Below, one piece after another: positions 52,224-63,691 of a stretch of DNA of 64,000 nucleotides; within the stretch, counting starts at the first letter, position 1; every line of letters starts with the position of its first letter. The DNA lies in NCBI GenBank assembly GCA_951394045.1, contig OX595990.1, positions 2,720,549 through 2,784,548 of the forward strand, given 5' to 3'. Both the position numbers and the translations under genes were made by a program. The DNA is from Nitzschia sp. DOCU1. Lineage: Eukaryota; Bacillariophyta; Bacillariophyceae; Bacillariales; Bacillariaceae. The notes beneath the pieces are model-generated. The model saw only the letters and a program-made list of their open reading frames with translations, did not search any database and was not told the origin of the DNA.

Positions 52224-54248
52224 CTAGCAACTTCGTGTGAAGTCATTAGCTCTCTCGAGCTCGGCTACCAAAGAGTTTAGGGTCACCATGGCGCTCTCAT
52301 AATCCGATGTTCCTTCTTCCAAGAAGTCGAGCTTCTCATTGGAAGCCGTGATGTTTTGAGTGATTGCACTGATAGGACGACCCCGCAAGGCCTCAAGCTC
52401 CCTAAATCGATCGTTCTTCTTCTTGATCACCTCAGTCGACTTCTCAGTCAAGTGTGCAATCGTACCATTGAAAGAATCAGATGGCCTAGTAGCAATAGGA
52501 GCAATACTGCTACTGTCTTGGCCAGGATCATTCCGGGGGCGGTTGTTGCGAGTGGTGGGAGAAGACGCTCGGGGACGTCGATTGGTAGTAGTTACACCAG
52601 TTGCTGCTGCTGGTGTTTCCTCGTCTCTTGCGCCGGCGGCGGCACCAACCCCTACAATAGAAGAACAACCGATTAGACTCATACAAACATACAAGCAAGC
52701 AAGCAAAACGAATGCGTACTTTCGTCAACAGCGCGGCGGTTCTCCTTTTCCTCCTCCCAAGTATAGTACTGGTTGAGCAGTTTGGCCCAAGCTGGCCAAC
52801 AACTCTTGTCAACGATCCCAAAATAGTGAGTCTCGAAAACGGCCTCATGTCTGGCTATCTTTCCTTTGAATGCCGCAGCAGTTATGGGCTTGTATCCATG
52901 AAAAATCCCGTCGGGTCCAAACTCGTGCTGCTCAAGTTCCCTGCAAAAAAAGCTACGCCGGCGGTTTCCGAGGGAGTGTGCCCACCCGTAGCGTTTTGCA
53001 AGCGAAAGGATGGCAAGCGCAAGCGTTTCCCCTTCGGCGCCGGAGAAAAAGTTGGGAATTTTCATTAGAGGAGGAACAGTGACGCTCGTGGCGGCACCAG
53101 GAGCAAGAACCTCAACTTCGTCGTCGTTCGTCGACGACAATGATGACGACCGTTCCTTGGCAATCTCAGGTAGGACGTACTCCTTCCAATAATAAAACCT
53201 GTTGAGTACTTTGGCCCAAGCTGGCCAAGAAGCTTTCTCAGCAACGCACTTCTGCTTAGAACGGGGTCCCAGGCCAAAGGAGATGCCGAAGTAGATCTCA
53301 ACATGGAAAAACCTATCATGAATCGCCGCACCCTTAAGGCTCCTGTATCCATGAAAAATCCCGTCGGGTCCGAACTCTTGATCCCCAAGAGTCTTGAAAA
53401 ACAATTTGCGCTTGCCATATCCGAGGGAGTTTTCCCACCCGACGCTTTCTGCCTTGGAAAGGATTGAAAGCGCAAGGTCTTCCTGTTCAGTGTCGACGTC
53501 AAAATAGCTAAACAAGGGAAACTTCTTTAGACGAGGACGAACAATGGCAGCAGTGCCACGAAGATTGGTACTAGCTAGTAGTTCCTGCTGTTGCTGCTGG
53601 TGCGGCAGTGGCACGAGCCCCTACAAGAGCAACAGAAGCACAAAGAATTAAAATGGTATACAAACAAGTAAGCAAGCAAGACGAACACTTACGTTCCCAA
53701 GGGTAGGGCGGACGTGTACCGTTCTCCTTCCAATAATAGTAATTGTTGAGTCGCTGGGCCCAAGCTGGCCATTCAGCGACTGTCCTCCAGTGCGACTTTG
53801 AATCGGGGGCCCATTGGAGAAAGTTCGTCTTGAAATAGGCCTCAAGCTTGTCAAACCTATCTTGAATTGCCGCAGCCTCTATGGGCTCGTACCCATGAAA
53901 AAATGCGCTCCCTGTGAGATCGTTGTCTTTAAAGTCGTGGCGAGCCGCAAGAGTCTTGAAGAACTCAGTCCGCTTGCCTTCTTGCGCAAGGGAGTTTTCC
54001 CACCCGAAGCTGTGTGCTTTCGCAACGATTGAAAGCGCAAGGTTTTGCCCCTCGATGGTGGAGTAAAGGCAGTCGGGAAACTTCCATAGACGCCGAACAT
54101 TGACAGCAGCGCCAGTTGCAAGATCCTTCTCAAGAACGTTGTCGTCGCTCGACGATGCTGAGGACGATCGTGCGGGAATCTCGGCGGCGGCCGCGGCGGA
54201 CAAGTCGAACCTGTCACAAGGAGCAGAAGCGTTGTTGGTGTGAGACAT
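52224..54248 (-). CDS. protein with three tandem copies of an unrecognised ~115-aa domain
   Basis: I do not recognise this family. Best model on the minus strand: exons 54248-53693, 53574-52720 and 52651-52224; 612 aa, starting at MSHTNNASAP. Three copies (about residues 53-165, 200-325 and 345-455) share a pattern: K(F/I)P...(E)..LALSI..KA...GW.NSL...R..FF..L, FHGY..I..AA...R...E.YF, and WPAWA..LN.YY.W. The C-terminal ~140 residues are Thr/Arg/Pro-rich and then helical (IKKKNDRFRELEALRG). The first intron has two acceptors. The one at 53621 leads to ARATAAPAATAGTTS-stop (201 aa); the one at 53575 restores the frame of repeat 2. Repeat 2 has no ATG of its own, so splicing from exon 1 is needed. 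No targeting signal is visible. Confidence 0.68.
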
Positions 54249-54790
54249 GTTGCTATAGAGAGTGAACGAATCTGGTGGGGACCGTGGACGATGCCATGGC
54301 AAAAAATGGCAAATTCTTGCTTGCCTGCTGGTTTGTTGCGGAAATTCGCAATGCGGATCGATCGATGATGGATGAGAACCGCACCGCGCCAAAAATCCAT
54401 GCCAGGATCTTAGCGCATGTCCGACCATGACGTAGGTAGGCTTATGTTTTTCTGTTCCTTTGCGTTCTTTTGTCGTACCAGAATCCACCAGTTTAATCGT
54501 AGAAGTCTAGAGCTTTTTGGACTACTTCGACCAGCCACACTTGCGAAAACGGTGAAGGCTAAAAACCACGTGGAAAGAATGCAAAAGGACGATGGCGATG
54601 ACATGCATTTGTGTTCGAGCGACATTCTAGACAAAAGAATGCGAGAACGACACCAATAACTTGTGTCATTCACTTGCATGTAGAACGGGAAATAGTACTG
54701 TATTGTGAAATTTGTTCTTACTGAGCTTCGGAAGATCGCAACTAGAGGCTTGCAATCGCCGAAGAAAACGCCACTGGCATTGTTACCAAA
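54249..54790. other. divergent promoter region
   Basis: Between the triple-repeat gene (minus) and the Hv1 gene (plus). The minus frame stays open up to 54488 with an in-frame ATG at 54428, so a longer N terminus is possible. Nothing else recognised. Confidence 0.4.
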
Positions 54791-55864
54791 ATGACCCAGC
54801 CAACCGAAGAATCACCCCGGCCTTCCGGTGAATCAGGGACTCTGCCCCAAGAAACGCTTGCTTCGTCGCAAGGTACTAATGGGCCGAAGGTACATGGGCT
54901 TTCGAGCACAAGTTCTAACCCTGAAACGAATAATGGCGGGAACAATCCGGCCAGTTTACGCCGCATCCGACAAGAGTATTCACAACAACAGCCAGGGCGA
55001 CTCAGCACCCGCGGAGAATTCAATTTCGGCATTCCTACCAAACAAGGCGCCCAAGATCACGTCGAAGAATATCACGGAAAAGAGTCGTGGCGAATGAAGA
55101 TTTTGGAATTTATTCATCAACCAAAAGTCCAGTACACTTTGATGGGGTTACTATTGCTCGACGTGCTGATTCTCTTTGTCGAAATGTTTTTATTGACGCA
55201 CTATCCCAATTGTGTGGTCATTGAGCGAGATTGTATATCCTGTTGTCCATATTCCAGCAATACCACTACCGACCACAATGCTATTACGGACGATCGTCGC
55301 TACTATAGATTTCTGACAGGAGGCGGCGATGACGACCACCATAGTGAAGATATTTGCGACGCCGGTCTCGAAGCAAACTACGATACGGGTGCTTGCGATC
55401 CTCACAAGTGGGGGAAAGTACACACGACCGAACTGGTGTTCTTTTCCTTTACCGTCATGATCTTGTCATTTTTCTTTATCGAATTGAACCTGGAAATGAT
55501 TGCCCTACGTCCCAGCATTTTCTTTCGGCAGTTCTTTTACGCCTTGGACTACTTTATTGTGTTGGTGTCGCTGGTTTGTGAATTATTATTGCACTTTATC
55601 GACCAAGATAGTTTGGCCACGCTCGTGGGGTTCTTGGTCTTTATTCGAATCTGGCGCTTTATTCGGATCGGACACGGCCTAATCGAAGTGACTTCGGAGT
55701 TGACCCATCGCAAGTATGAGAAACTGTTGGAATATTCGGAAGCCTTGGAGACCATTGTCAAGATGCACAATTTGGAGCTTCCACATTGTCCCAAGTCGGT
55801 ACAAAAGGCCATGCAAGAACACGCGGCGTCTGACTCGCATCATGTTTCGGCGTCGTCCGATTAG
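54791..55864 (+). CDS. HV1: voltage-gated proton channel Hv1
   Basis: Encodes 357 aa, intronless. A ~110-residue disordered cytoplasmic N terminus is followed by a four-helix voltage-sensor domain without a pore domain. S1 is YTLMGLLLLDVLILFVEMFL, with the proton-selectivity Asp at 124. S2 is FTVMILSFFFIELNLEMI, with Glu231. S3 is FFYALDYFIVLVSLVCELLL, with Asp253. S4 is FLVFIRIWRFIRIGHGLIE, with gating Arg286, Arg289 and Arg292 (RxWRxxR, as in animal Hv1). A coiled-coil-like tail (YEKLLEYSEALETIVKMHNLE) probably dimerises the channel. The S1-S2 loop is unusually long (~75 residues), with six Cys and a DDDHH cluster. Expected to release H+ across the plasma membrane; a diatom Hv1 has been characterised electrophysiologically. 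Confidence 0.94.
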   Translation: MTQPTEESPRPSGESGTLPQETLASSQGTNGPKVHGLSSTSSNPETNNGGNNPASLRRIRQEYSQQQPGRLSTRGEFNFGIPTKQGAQDHVEEYHGKESWRMKILEFIHQPKVQYTLMGLLLLDVLILFVEMFLLTHYPNCVVIERDCISCCPYSSNTTTDHNAITDDRRYYRFLTGGGDDDHHSEDICDAGLEANYDTGACDPHKWGKVHTTELVFFSFTVMILSFFFIELNLEMIALRPSIFFRQFFYALDYFIVLVSLVCELLLHFIDQDSLATLVGFLVFIRIWRFIRIGHGLIEVTSELTHRKYEKLLEYSEALETIVKMHNLELPHCPKSVQKAMQEHAASDSHHVSASSD

Positions 55865-55994
55865 GTGGGGGTGGTACCATAAAGCTGACACATTTGACAT
55901 AGACCTTTAGCCAATCTGCAATCGACCACTCTTTTGCTCGGACCGATTGTCAAGCTGTCAGCACTCGAGGAAAAATCACCCCCTGCATGGTCCA

Positions 55995-56426
55995 TCAGTC
56001 GGAATCGTTCGTCACATATTGAACTAAGTCCAAGGCAAATGTCCAGCAATTGTTCTCGATCAAGTGCAAATCCTTAGTGTATCTTTCACAAAAATCACTG
56101 GCTCGTTTGGAGTATGTAGTAGTAGTAGACTCTGCGCCTTGAGCTACTTTTATCCGAGCTTCCGCCGGGACGGCTTGCAGCGTCACCAGCTTGAAAAGTG
56201 TTTGGGAAGAGGTTGCATTTTTGGGTACAAAATCAAAGATATTGGCATTGTCCACTACAACTTTGACATGTAATGGAAGCCACGAAGGACCTCCAATGAG
56301 TGGAGCCGTCTCCAAACGAATGCCTTGGGTGACCGGCACCGAGAAGGCGGCAACGACGTCGTTTGTTGCGATCCCGAACAACATCCACCATATGCAGCAG
56401 AGATGAAGCAAACTAAATTTTGACAT
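55995..56426 (-). CDS. probable plastid-targeted protein of unknown function
   Basis: Encodes 143 aa. The N terminus is a signal peptide (LLHLCCIWWMLFGIATNDVVAAF-SVPV) with Phe at the cleavage point, so plastid import is likely. The mature part reads WLPLHVKVVVDNANIFDFVPKNATS, then a VPAEAR motif, and ends NNCWTFALDLVQYVTND. A similar arrangement (a phrase like 'FDF.P.N', a later 'VPG..R', and a Cys plus aromatic near the end) exists in uncharacterised land-plant chloroplast proteins; I offer that only as a weak resemblance. Convergent with the Hv1 gene, 130 bp apart. Confidence 0.65.
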   Translation of the reverse strand: MSKFSLLHLCCIWWMLFGIATNDVVAAFSVPVTQGIRLETAPLIGGPSWLPLHVKVVVDNANIFDFVPKNATSSQTLFKLVTLQAVPAEARIKVAQGAESTTTTYSKRASDFCERYTKDLHLIENNCWTFALDLVQYVTNDSD

Positions 56427-57244
56427 CTTCCAATGACAAGATGATTATGAAATGTTTCTTTCCCTCTCTCATGCTTTGATTCCAATAGCACCTTTGTTTC
56501 GGCATACGCCGTCCAACATTTGGCACGCAAAACGACGGTCATCATTGTCGCGACTGTGGCCTTCAGTTGTTTTTTACGATGACGTGTTGGAGGGAGAAAC
56601 CAGTCGATGACCGATCCGACTACTTAAACTTCTAAGATCGCACTGCGGCGCGTGGATGACCGGCGTAAAGCTACACATATTGACTTCCCTCTCTCCTTTG
56701 CAAACCATTGCATTCGTTCACCTTGTTGTTGCCAATGGGGATACTTGTTTGTTCGTGAATAAGCCTGGTATTCGATTATGTGTTTTCAGGATTCATTTGT
56801 TGGCAAAAGATGAAATGACACTGGCGAAAAAAGTCCGATTGCCGTCGTACCAACCAGCAGCGTTACGCGCATGGGAGGTTTTCTGCGTTTGCCGATCCCA
56901 TTGAGCCTGTTCCAGTCATTTCGAGGTTTGCGGCATGTCCCTGGACCCTCGAGTGTCTATGATAAAACCAACAATATACTTGACAGCCAACTCTATACTC
57001 GAGTCAGGAAAGATATTCCGTGGGATGTCACCGCAAAATTGTCCCGAACGAACGTTTACTACACTACCAACGTAATGACGCACACACGCCCAAACAAAAT
57101 TGAGCATTTATCGAATTACAAAGAGGGGCATTTGCTATGAGATTTGGAATCTGTGGGGGAAAGAGCAGGGGTGATTTGAAGAAGATCGGCCTTGCCTGCC
57201 ACCACAGGGCGGCGCCGAGCGGCAGGAGCAACTCTCCAACCTTA
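56427..57244. other. intergenic region
   Basis: Promoter of the plastid protein gene and 3' region of the Cys-rich gene. Open frames at 56656-56904 and 56871-57140 show no domain. Confidence 0.4.
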
Positions 57245-59635
57245 TCATTTCAACCGTTTTCCACTAGCAGCAAAGTACTCGCAGCCTTTCTGACCCCATC
57301 GACCTTTGGAGCCACGACAACGAGTTGGAGACTGCCCGTTGAATTTGATGCATCTCTTGCAACGACGCTTGGCTCGTTTGGTGCGGGGAGGCGATGGAAA
57401 GCAAGAGGAAGTCTTGTTGGCTCGGGAGGATGAGCTGTGAACAGAAGAATCCTCGTCAAAACACTCGGAAGAAGCCGATGAATTGTCATCAACAATATCA
57501 TCATCACCACCACCATCGCGTGATTTAGACTTGAGGGGCGTCGGTGCTGGTGGTTGCTCGAGTCTCTGGCGCTTGGCTGCCAGTTCTTGCTCATTGGTAG
57601 GTGCAGCTGGACCCAGCGATATGAGGGGCGGCCTTGACTTTGGGGCTAAAACGCGGACCAGCACTGTGCGTGGTTCGCTTTTGTATTCTTGTATCATCAA
57701 GTCTCGATCCTCGCGTTCCGTACGGGGAATGCAATAAATCCCAGCTTCCTCCTTCAACGCGGCTTCTTCGGCGGAGTGGCGTGATTCATCCAAAGTGGCC
57801 TGCTGTCCTGCTGGCATGGCAGTGACAGCATTCCACCCAAGCCCTCGACGATATGGAACACAGAGCTGAAAATATTGGCTTTCTCGAAGCGTGGCCAGTT
57901 TCTCAATGTAGTGATTGCGGTACGGGTCGCCATCGCCGTCATTATCAGCTAACTCCTGGGAGGCTCTAGAAGGGTGCCAGCCTACATCATTTTTCAATGG
58001 CAAATCATTGTGAGAGCTGATACAGCAATTGCAGATACGATGCCATGGATATTACACCAACGTGTTCTACTTACCCGATGCGCCCCAGAAAGTTCCCGGT
58101 CCAAGTCCGAGATCACTATCTCGTTTGTCCAACGCAGCATCTGCTCGTAACTTCCACGCCGGAGGACGACGATCCTTCGAGGCCTCCTCGGGTGAATGAT
58201 GACCGGCACGCCACTGATAATAGGCAAGCAGCAAGTCACATTTTTTGTCTCCCTCGGATTCCAAGGCCGCTTGCAAGACCATGGCGGTATCCTGAAGCAA
58301 GTCCCAGTGCTGCTGCCATTGTTCATCATGAAGTGCCACTTCGTCTTTGGTCTGTTGCCCGACTTGTTGCAACGTGTCAGCGTCATTCGTATTGCGGGGC
58401 AAAAGTTCCCGTCGAATCTCTGCTGTCAGTTTGGTGCGGTGTTCTTCCGAGAGCGAAATGGCGGCAATTTCCATCTCATCTTCTACCGCTTGCAAGAGAT
58501 CCAGGCACGCTTGAACGTCACAACTCGTATCACGAATCAGACTAATCGTCTCGGGCCGAGGAGCCTTGGGGACCGGCCGAAGAATGGCGCGTTTCTTCTT
58601 GTTGGCAAGACTATCAAAGCGCGTGGGCCACGCCCGGATCAGAAAACGCTCATCATTTTCTTCGTCCGACGACTTGTCGTCGTCATTCTCCATTATAGGT
58701 TCTTCTTCTGACTTGTCATGATAGCACTGAGAACAGAGAAACTTGCTGGATTCGTTCCAGGTATCCAAGGTCTTGATGACGGGATACATGAGATAAAAGT
58801 CGTGGCTTGCTTGACACACGCAACACTCGAGCGAAGGATCGAGTCGGGCGTGGACAAGAGCAACGGGTAGAGTTGTCACCAAGTTATCTTCTTGTTCTTG
58901 TTGCGACTGATGAATCGACTCGGGTGACGACGCCTCGTTCACGTCGTCGTTTGTGACATTCGGTGACGACCCTTCGGCGGGAAATGACGGTCGCATCATT
59001 GCTGCTGCCGCCCGAGGCTGGCCGTCGGGAGAGAAGAAGGAAGGACGATGTGGAATGCTGCGAGCACCATGACCATGCATCGCCGTGCCATTATCATTCT
59101 TGTTGAAATGGAGCAAGGGAGCAGCATGATTCGGCGCATTTGCAGCAGCGGTTCGAGAGACGATTCCCGAGAGACTTGCATGCTTCGTCTTCTGGTACGC
59201 TTTGGCGGCAGCGACTCGATGTGCAGGTTCCGAGTGCAGTACTGATATGGCGTGTTTCTTGTTGTGACAAGCTTTTGCACTGGCTTGATGTGCGATTCCC
59301 GCGATGGCTTGCACCTTGTCCTTGCAATTTGTTGTTGAACTGCCGCGTGCCATGCCATTCTCCTTGTCGTTGTTGTTTCCCACTCTGCTGGGAATGGATT
59401 TTCGAAGCGTTTCCACCGACGACTGGTGGACGTTCACGTTGATGTTGTTATTCGACTTATCCTCCATGGCAGGATTCTGAATCTTCTCCAGTGCTCGACG
59501 AAAGACATCATGTTTCTTGTTTCGAAGCGGCGATCGGCTCGCCATGTTTGAGGCGAGATTGTCTTCTTGCGCCACCATATGATCACGAACTTCGGGTAAT
59601 CGATTAGGCGATACAATAGCTTTGTGGATATTCAT
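57245..59635 (-). CDS. Cys-rich, mostly disordered nuclear-type protein of unknown function
   Basis: Exons 59635-58075 and 57981-57245 (minus strand), 93-bp intron; 765 aa. The join gives WGASG-WHPSRASQEL and completes a Gly codon. The first ~250 residues are low complexity and rich in Asn, Ala, His and Ser. Around 270-310 is a metal-binding candidate: ECCVCQASHDF...FLCSQCYHDK (CxxC...CxxC, a zinc-finger-like spacing). An acidic run (NDDDKSSDEENDE) follows. The middle is helical. The C terminus has a basic stretch and a Cys cluster KRRCKRCIKFNGQ...CRGSKGRWGQKGCEYF, similar to clusters seen at the ends of other diatom proteins. A chromatin or transcription role is plausible but not shown. Confidence 0.75.
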
Positions 59636-60099
59636 GTTGTTGTGGAGGGATGTGAGTCAAGCGTGGATCATGTGCAATCTTGCTTGTTCTACACACTATC
59701 GAACATGTGAGTTTTTGGATTGTGTGAGAGAAAATCATGCAAGAGCGCGTCTTGTCGCGATGATGATGGCGAGATCTTGGCTCCTTCTTGACGGCGGCAA
59801 ATTCTGCCCTCGAACCGGCCGGCGCGCTGAAGATTTAAATTCGCGCGATTCACAAGTCACGAATGATCGCGCACCACGGGATTGAATCATGAATTGTCGG
59901 CATCAATTTTCGTGGAGGAGCTGCGCCAAGCGCACCTTGACCATAGTCCAACATTTTTCAATCTGTCACGGGACCAAAGGTTGGGGCAGCTCGTTGCCAT
60001 TTTAACAACAGAGTGATCAATAGAATTGGACATTTTACTCTATCAACAGCATAGTTGCTACAAGGTTAGAGTTGGACTGACAAAGACGACGACGACGGA
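59636..60099. other. divergent promoter region
   Basis: Between the Cys-rich gene (minus) and the IQ-motif gene (plus). Nothing specific recognised. Confidence 0.4.
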
Positions 60100-62795
60100 A
60101 TGGACGACCCAACCTCTGCAAGTACGCACAAACGCCAAAGGGACGTGGATCAGGAATCCAATTGTTCCCCGCCACAGGCATTGCAAGGTGTCGAGGAGTT
60201 GACTGCCGTTCCAGATGCGAAGAAACAAGCGTCGGGCTGGAGAGCCTTGGGCATGTTTGCCCAAACACTTACCACGCAACTGAAAGGAGGCGTCCAGATG
60301 ATACCCGAAGAGGCTGTTGTTGTGCCCGACCAAGGTCGAGATATTGAAAAGTCGCCTCCTCCTTCAAACTATCCTGCTCCTCCATCTTGTTCGAGCTCGC
60401 CTGAGCGGGAAGATCCGCCATCGCCCAACAATGCGTCTTTCTTTCACGCCTTTATGGCCAATGCAACGGATGCATGGATTCAATCCCAAACCAGTACCAA
60501 CTCGACTTCGATCCATGAAGACGGATCCGTATCAGTGCATACTGATACTGATACCTCCGCCTCTCTTCGTCGATACAGGAAGAAGCGAGCGTTGAAATCG
60601 AGACGCCGCCGCCAGATTTCGCGACCCCATTTCGAAAGCGATCCCCATGTCACGGGTAACGAAGCCACCGAGGAAAGCCCAACACAAGCCAACAAAGAGA
60701 AGGCCCCATCAATGGAAGCTGGACGCAACTATGTGGAGTTCTTGAGTCCATTGGTCGACCAAAGTGAGTCAGATTCAAACAAGGCGATGCAGCCGGATGT
60801 GATGGATGATGAGTCTATTGACTCAATGAAAGACCATTTCGACAAAGAAACGACGAATGGACCCGTCGAGGGCATTGTTAGCGATCTAAAGATCCCCATG
60901 ATTGAACATACCCTGTCGGAAGATTCCAACGAGACCATTGATTCTACAGCCGGGAGCGTTGATATGCCTGCCAAATCTCCGGCCGCATCGACCCACCAAA
61001 ATGAAACAGGAATGCCTTTGCAGTCTGCAGCAACGATTATTCAAGCATATGTTCGTCGACACGAGACTATGAAGGCGCGCAAAACGATGGATGGTGCTAG
61101 TCGGGTCATTCAACGCTCGTTACGTCACTGGAGAGACTGCACGGAACTACGAGTTCGATTGCAAGCGTTGGCGCAACGTGCCCGGGCTCGGAAAGCGCGA
61201 GCAAAACAGATCATTGCCTCCACTACGCTGATTCAGGCGTATACTCGGCGCTGGATCACTCAACAAGACTACCAAAGAAAGCAGGATGCGCTCCATACCA
61301 TTCAAAACTCTATGCGACAGTGGAGAGATCGAACCAAACTACAAGCTGCGATGAGTTCTCTGCTTCGGCAAGCGAGAGGGAAACGCAACTACGAAGAAGT
61401 GGCAGCGATAACCATTCAAGCATATGTTAGACGCGACCATGCACGAAGAATGTTTGCGAAGAAAATGCAAGCCCAGCTAGATTCGAAGAGTCCATCTCAA
61501 CTGCTCGCCGGGTCAGCTGTAGTCACAGCGGAAAAAGTTCAGTATAATGGAATCATGCAGCTCGGAGCGAGCCTAACCAACGCCTTTCATAAGATCACAG
61601 TTGCGAAGAACTCGGACAGAGTGGCATCGGATTACGAGCAGTAAGTGCCGTTGGAATGTCTTGCCATGCGATTACTTGCGATTTCTCCTCACCTTTTGTA
61701 TCAAGGACGTACAGAGACCTTCGGGCAGAAATCGCGATGTTACGCTCAGAGAACAACAAACTTCGGACGGATTTGGATTCTTCACGAGAAGATCAGAAAC
61801 TTTTAGAAGCACGACTGATTGATTCAGATTCCAGAGTCGAAATGTACCAATCTCGGATCAAAGGACTTGTGCGAGCGAACGATTCTCTGGTGGAGGCATT
61901 GCAGGTTGCGAGCCAAACGTCCCCCCAAAAGCCAAAGGAAATTCAAGAGTATGAATCCAAGCTGAAAACCGCGGAGGAAGAACTGCGAAAAGCAAAGGAG
62001 ATGCACCGTCTTGAAATTCAGAAACTGGAAAAGGTGATTGGAAGCAGTGAGACACAAAATCAGGAAATCAAACGACGATGGGAAGAAGAGATTGTCACAC
62101 GACGAGAAAGACGCGTTGACCAGAAGAAAAAGAAGGATGACGAGACAAATGATCCCGAACAACAGGTTCAGCTGACAGGGCTCATTGGCGTGCTCGAAAA
62201 TAGCCAAACAAATCATCAGGATGAGATTTCACGGCTTACAACCGAACTCTTGGCTGTCAAAAAAGAGAAGGACAAAGCAATTTTAAAGCTTGAGCAAGAG
62301 GTTAAAGCACTTCAAGTGCGCAAGGAAGATGGCCCTGAAGCAATCAGCAGAGCCATTCAGCCCCGCATTTTACAAAGGCAGCTCGACAATGAACTCGTTG
62401 CACATTCACAAAGGGTGGAGGAGTTTGATAGTATTCGTGCAAGCCTTAATGCTCTCATTGCCGAGACCTGCGTTCTACCTCGATATGTTTCAGAGCGAGA
62501 AATGAAGCGAGTGATCGAACAACAAGAGCGCGGAGGAAAGATGAATCAGCTGATTGACACCTTAGCATACCTCTTCCAGGAGGAAGGAGAGTCACAACGT
62601 AGCCGAAGCCAGAAAGCGTTTGCTCTAGTCGAGGAGTACATTAGCAGAACCGAGCCCAACCGAATGCTTTCAGAACTGAGAAACCGACTGGAAAAATTGA
62701 GTCTTCAGACTTCTTGCTACCAAGAAGAACTTCGAGAGAAATCTTATTGCAAACGTTGCGCCATCCGCGATTCCGCCGCTCAAAAACGTCGATAG
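60100..62795 (+). CDS. IQ-motif and coiled-coil protein
   Basis: Exons 60100-61640 and 61706-62795, 65-bp intron; the junction completes Gln in DYEQ-TYRDLR and the product is 876 aa. The first ~300 residues are acidic and disordered, with a basic patch (RRYRKKRALKSRRRRQ). Residues ~308-447 carry at least four IQ-like calmodulin-binding motifs: AATIIQAYVRR, ASRVIQRSLRHWRD, STTLIQAYTRRW and AAITIQAYVRR. From about 520 to 870 the protein is a long coiled coil (LRAEIAMLRSENNKLRTDL; ISRLTTELLAVKKEKDKA) ending in a CxxC. The layout resembles a myosin neck and tail without a motor, or a centrosomal/cytoskeletal scaffold. Calmodulin or centrin binding is expected. Without splicing the frame stops at 61644. 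Confidence 0.85.
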
Positions 62796-63691
62796 ACTCA
62801 AACGCGTACTTCAGACTCATAAGATGCATCATGCTCATCTTCGTAGGATGCAACGACGGAATGTCGCCCTGCGTTATTTTCTCGAGTGCCTGCGTTTCTC
62901 GACGTCGATCGGTTGGCCGATCTGGGTTCACGTGTCTTCAATTTGTGGTGTTTTTCTGTTCATGCAGACGCCTTTTATCTAACAAAGTTATGCATTAGTC
63001 ATATAGAGCGACAAACAAGTACTGTATCTGTGGCCAGCTACTACTAGTTGCCCTCCTACGTAGCCGCTGTTGCTCCGGCGAACGAAGAGATCGATCGTCG
63101 AGGTAGTTACTAACTGGATTGTGCGCCCTCTTCGCTGCTTAAACATAGCTAGTTTACTCCTATAATGAAGGGTTGACCTGCCGCCAGGTTAAGAAACCGT
63201 ACTACTACTAGTCGCTAAGAGCATCATAGATGACGACTGAATACATAGTTATGTTTGCTTCGCACCACGGCGGTCGGAAAATCTCTCTTGGCATATCTTT
63301 CGTCCGTTTGTCTTCCGTTTGACGCATGCTATGTATTACGACATGATAGAGCTTGGGTGACGCAAGCTGGATCTGTTCTTTTTCGAGATATTTAATTAAC
63401 GATGAGTGTCAGGCGGCTCATCAAAATCTTCCAGCCGAACGCTTCTCGTTCAGTTTTTCTGATTGATTCGATTCTCATCCTTGTCTTCTCTGGCGGCATC
63501 TTTCAAAGAAATCGGCGAAACTGCTGCCGAGAAAGTATCTTCTGTTTGCTAATATCATGCCGTTTGGAAGAATCCTGGAATCACGAAAATACGAAGCCGC
63601 ATCAAAACACCAGAGACGACTCGCTATCTCTGTTGCAGTCCCATAAAACGAAACTATCGTCAAGAGAAACGCATCAGCCACAAGAATCATC
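62796..63691. other. intergenic region
   Basis: 3' region of the IQ gene and promoter of the next gene. The open frame 63402-63734 overlaps the next start and shows no domain. Nothing else recognised. Confidence 0.4.
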
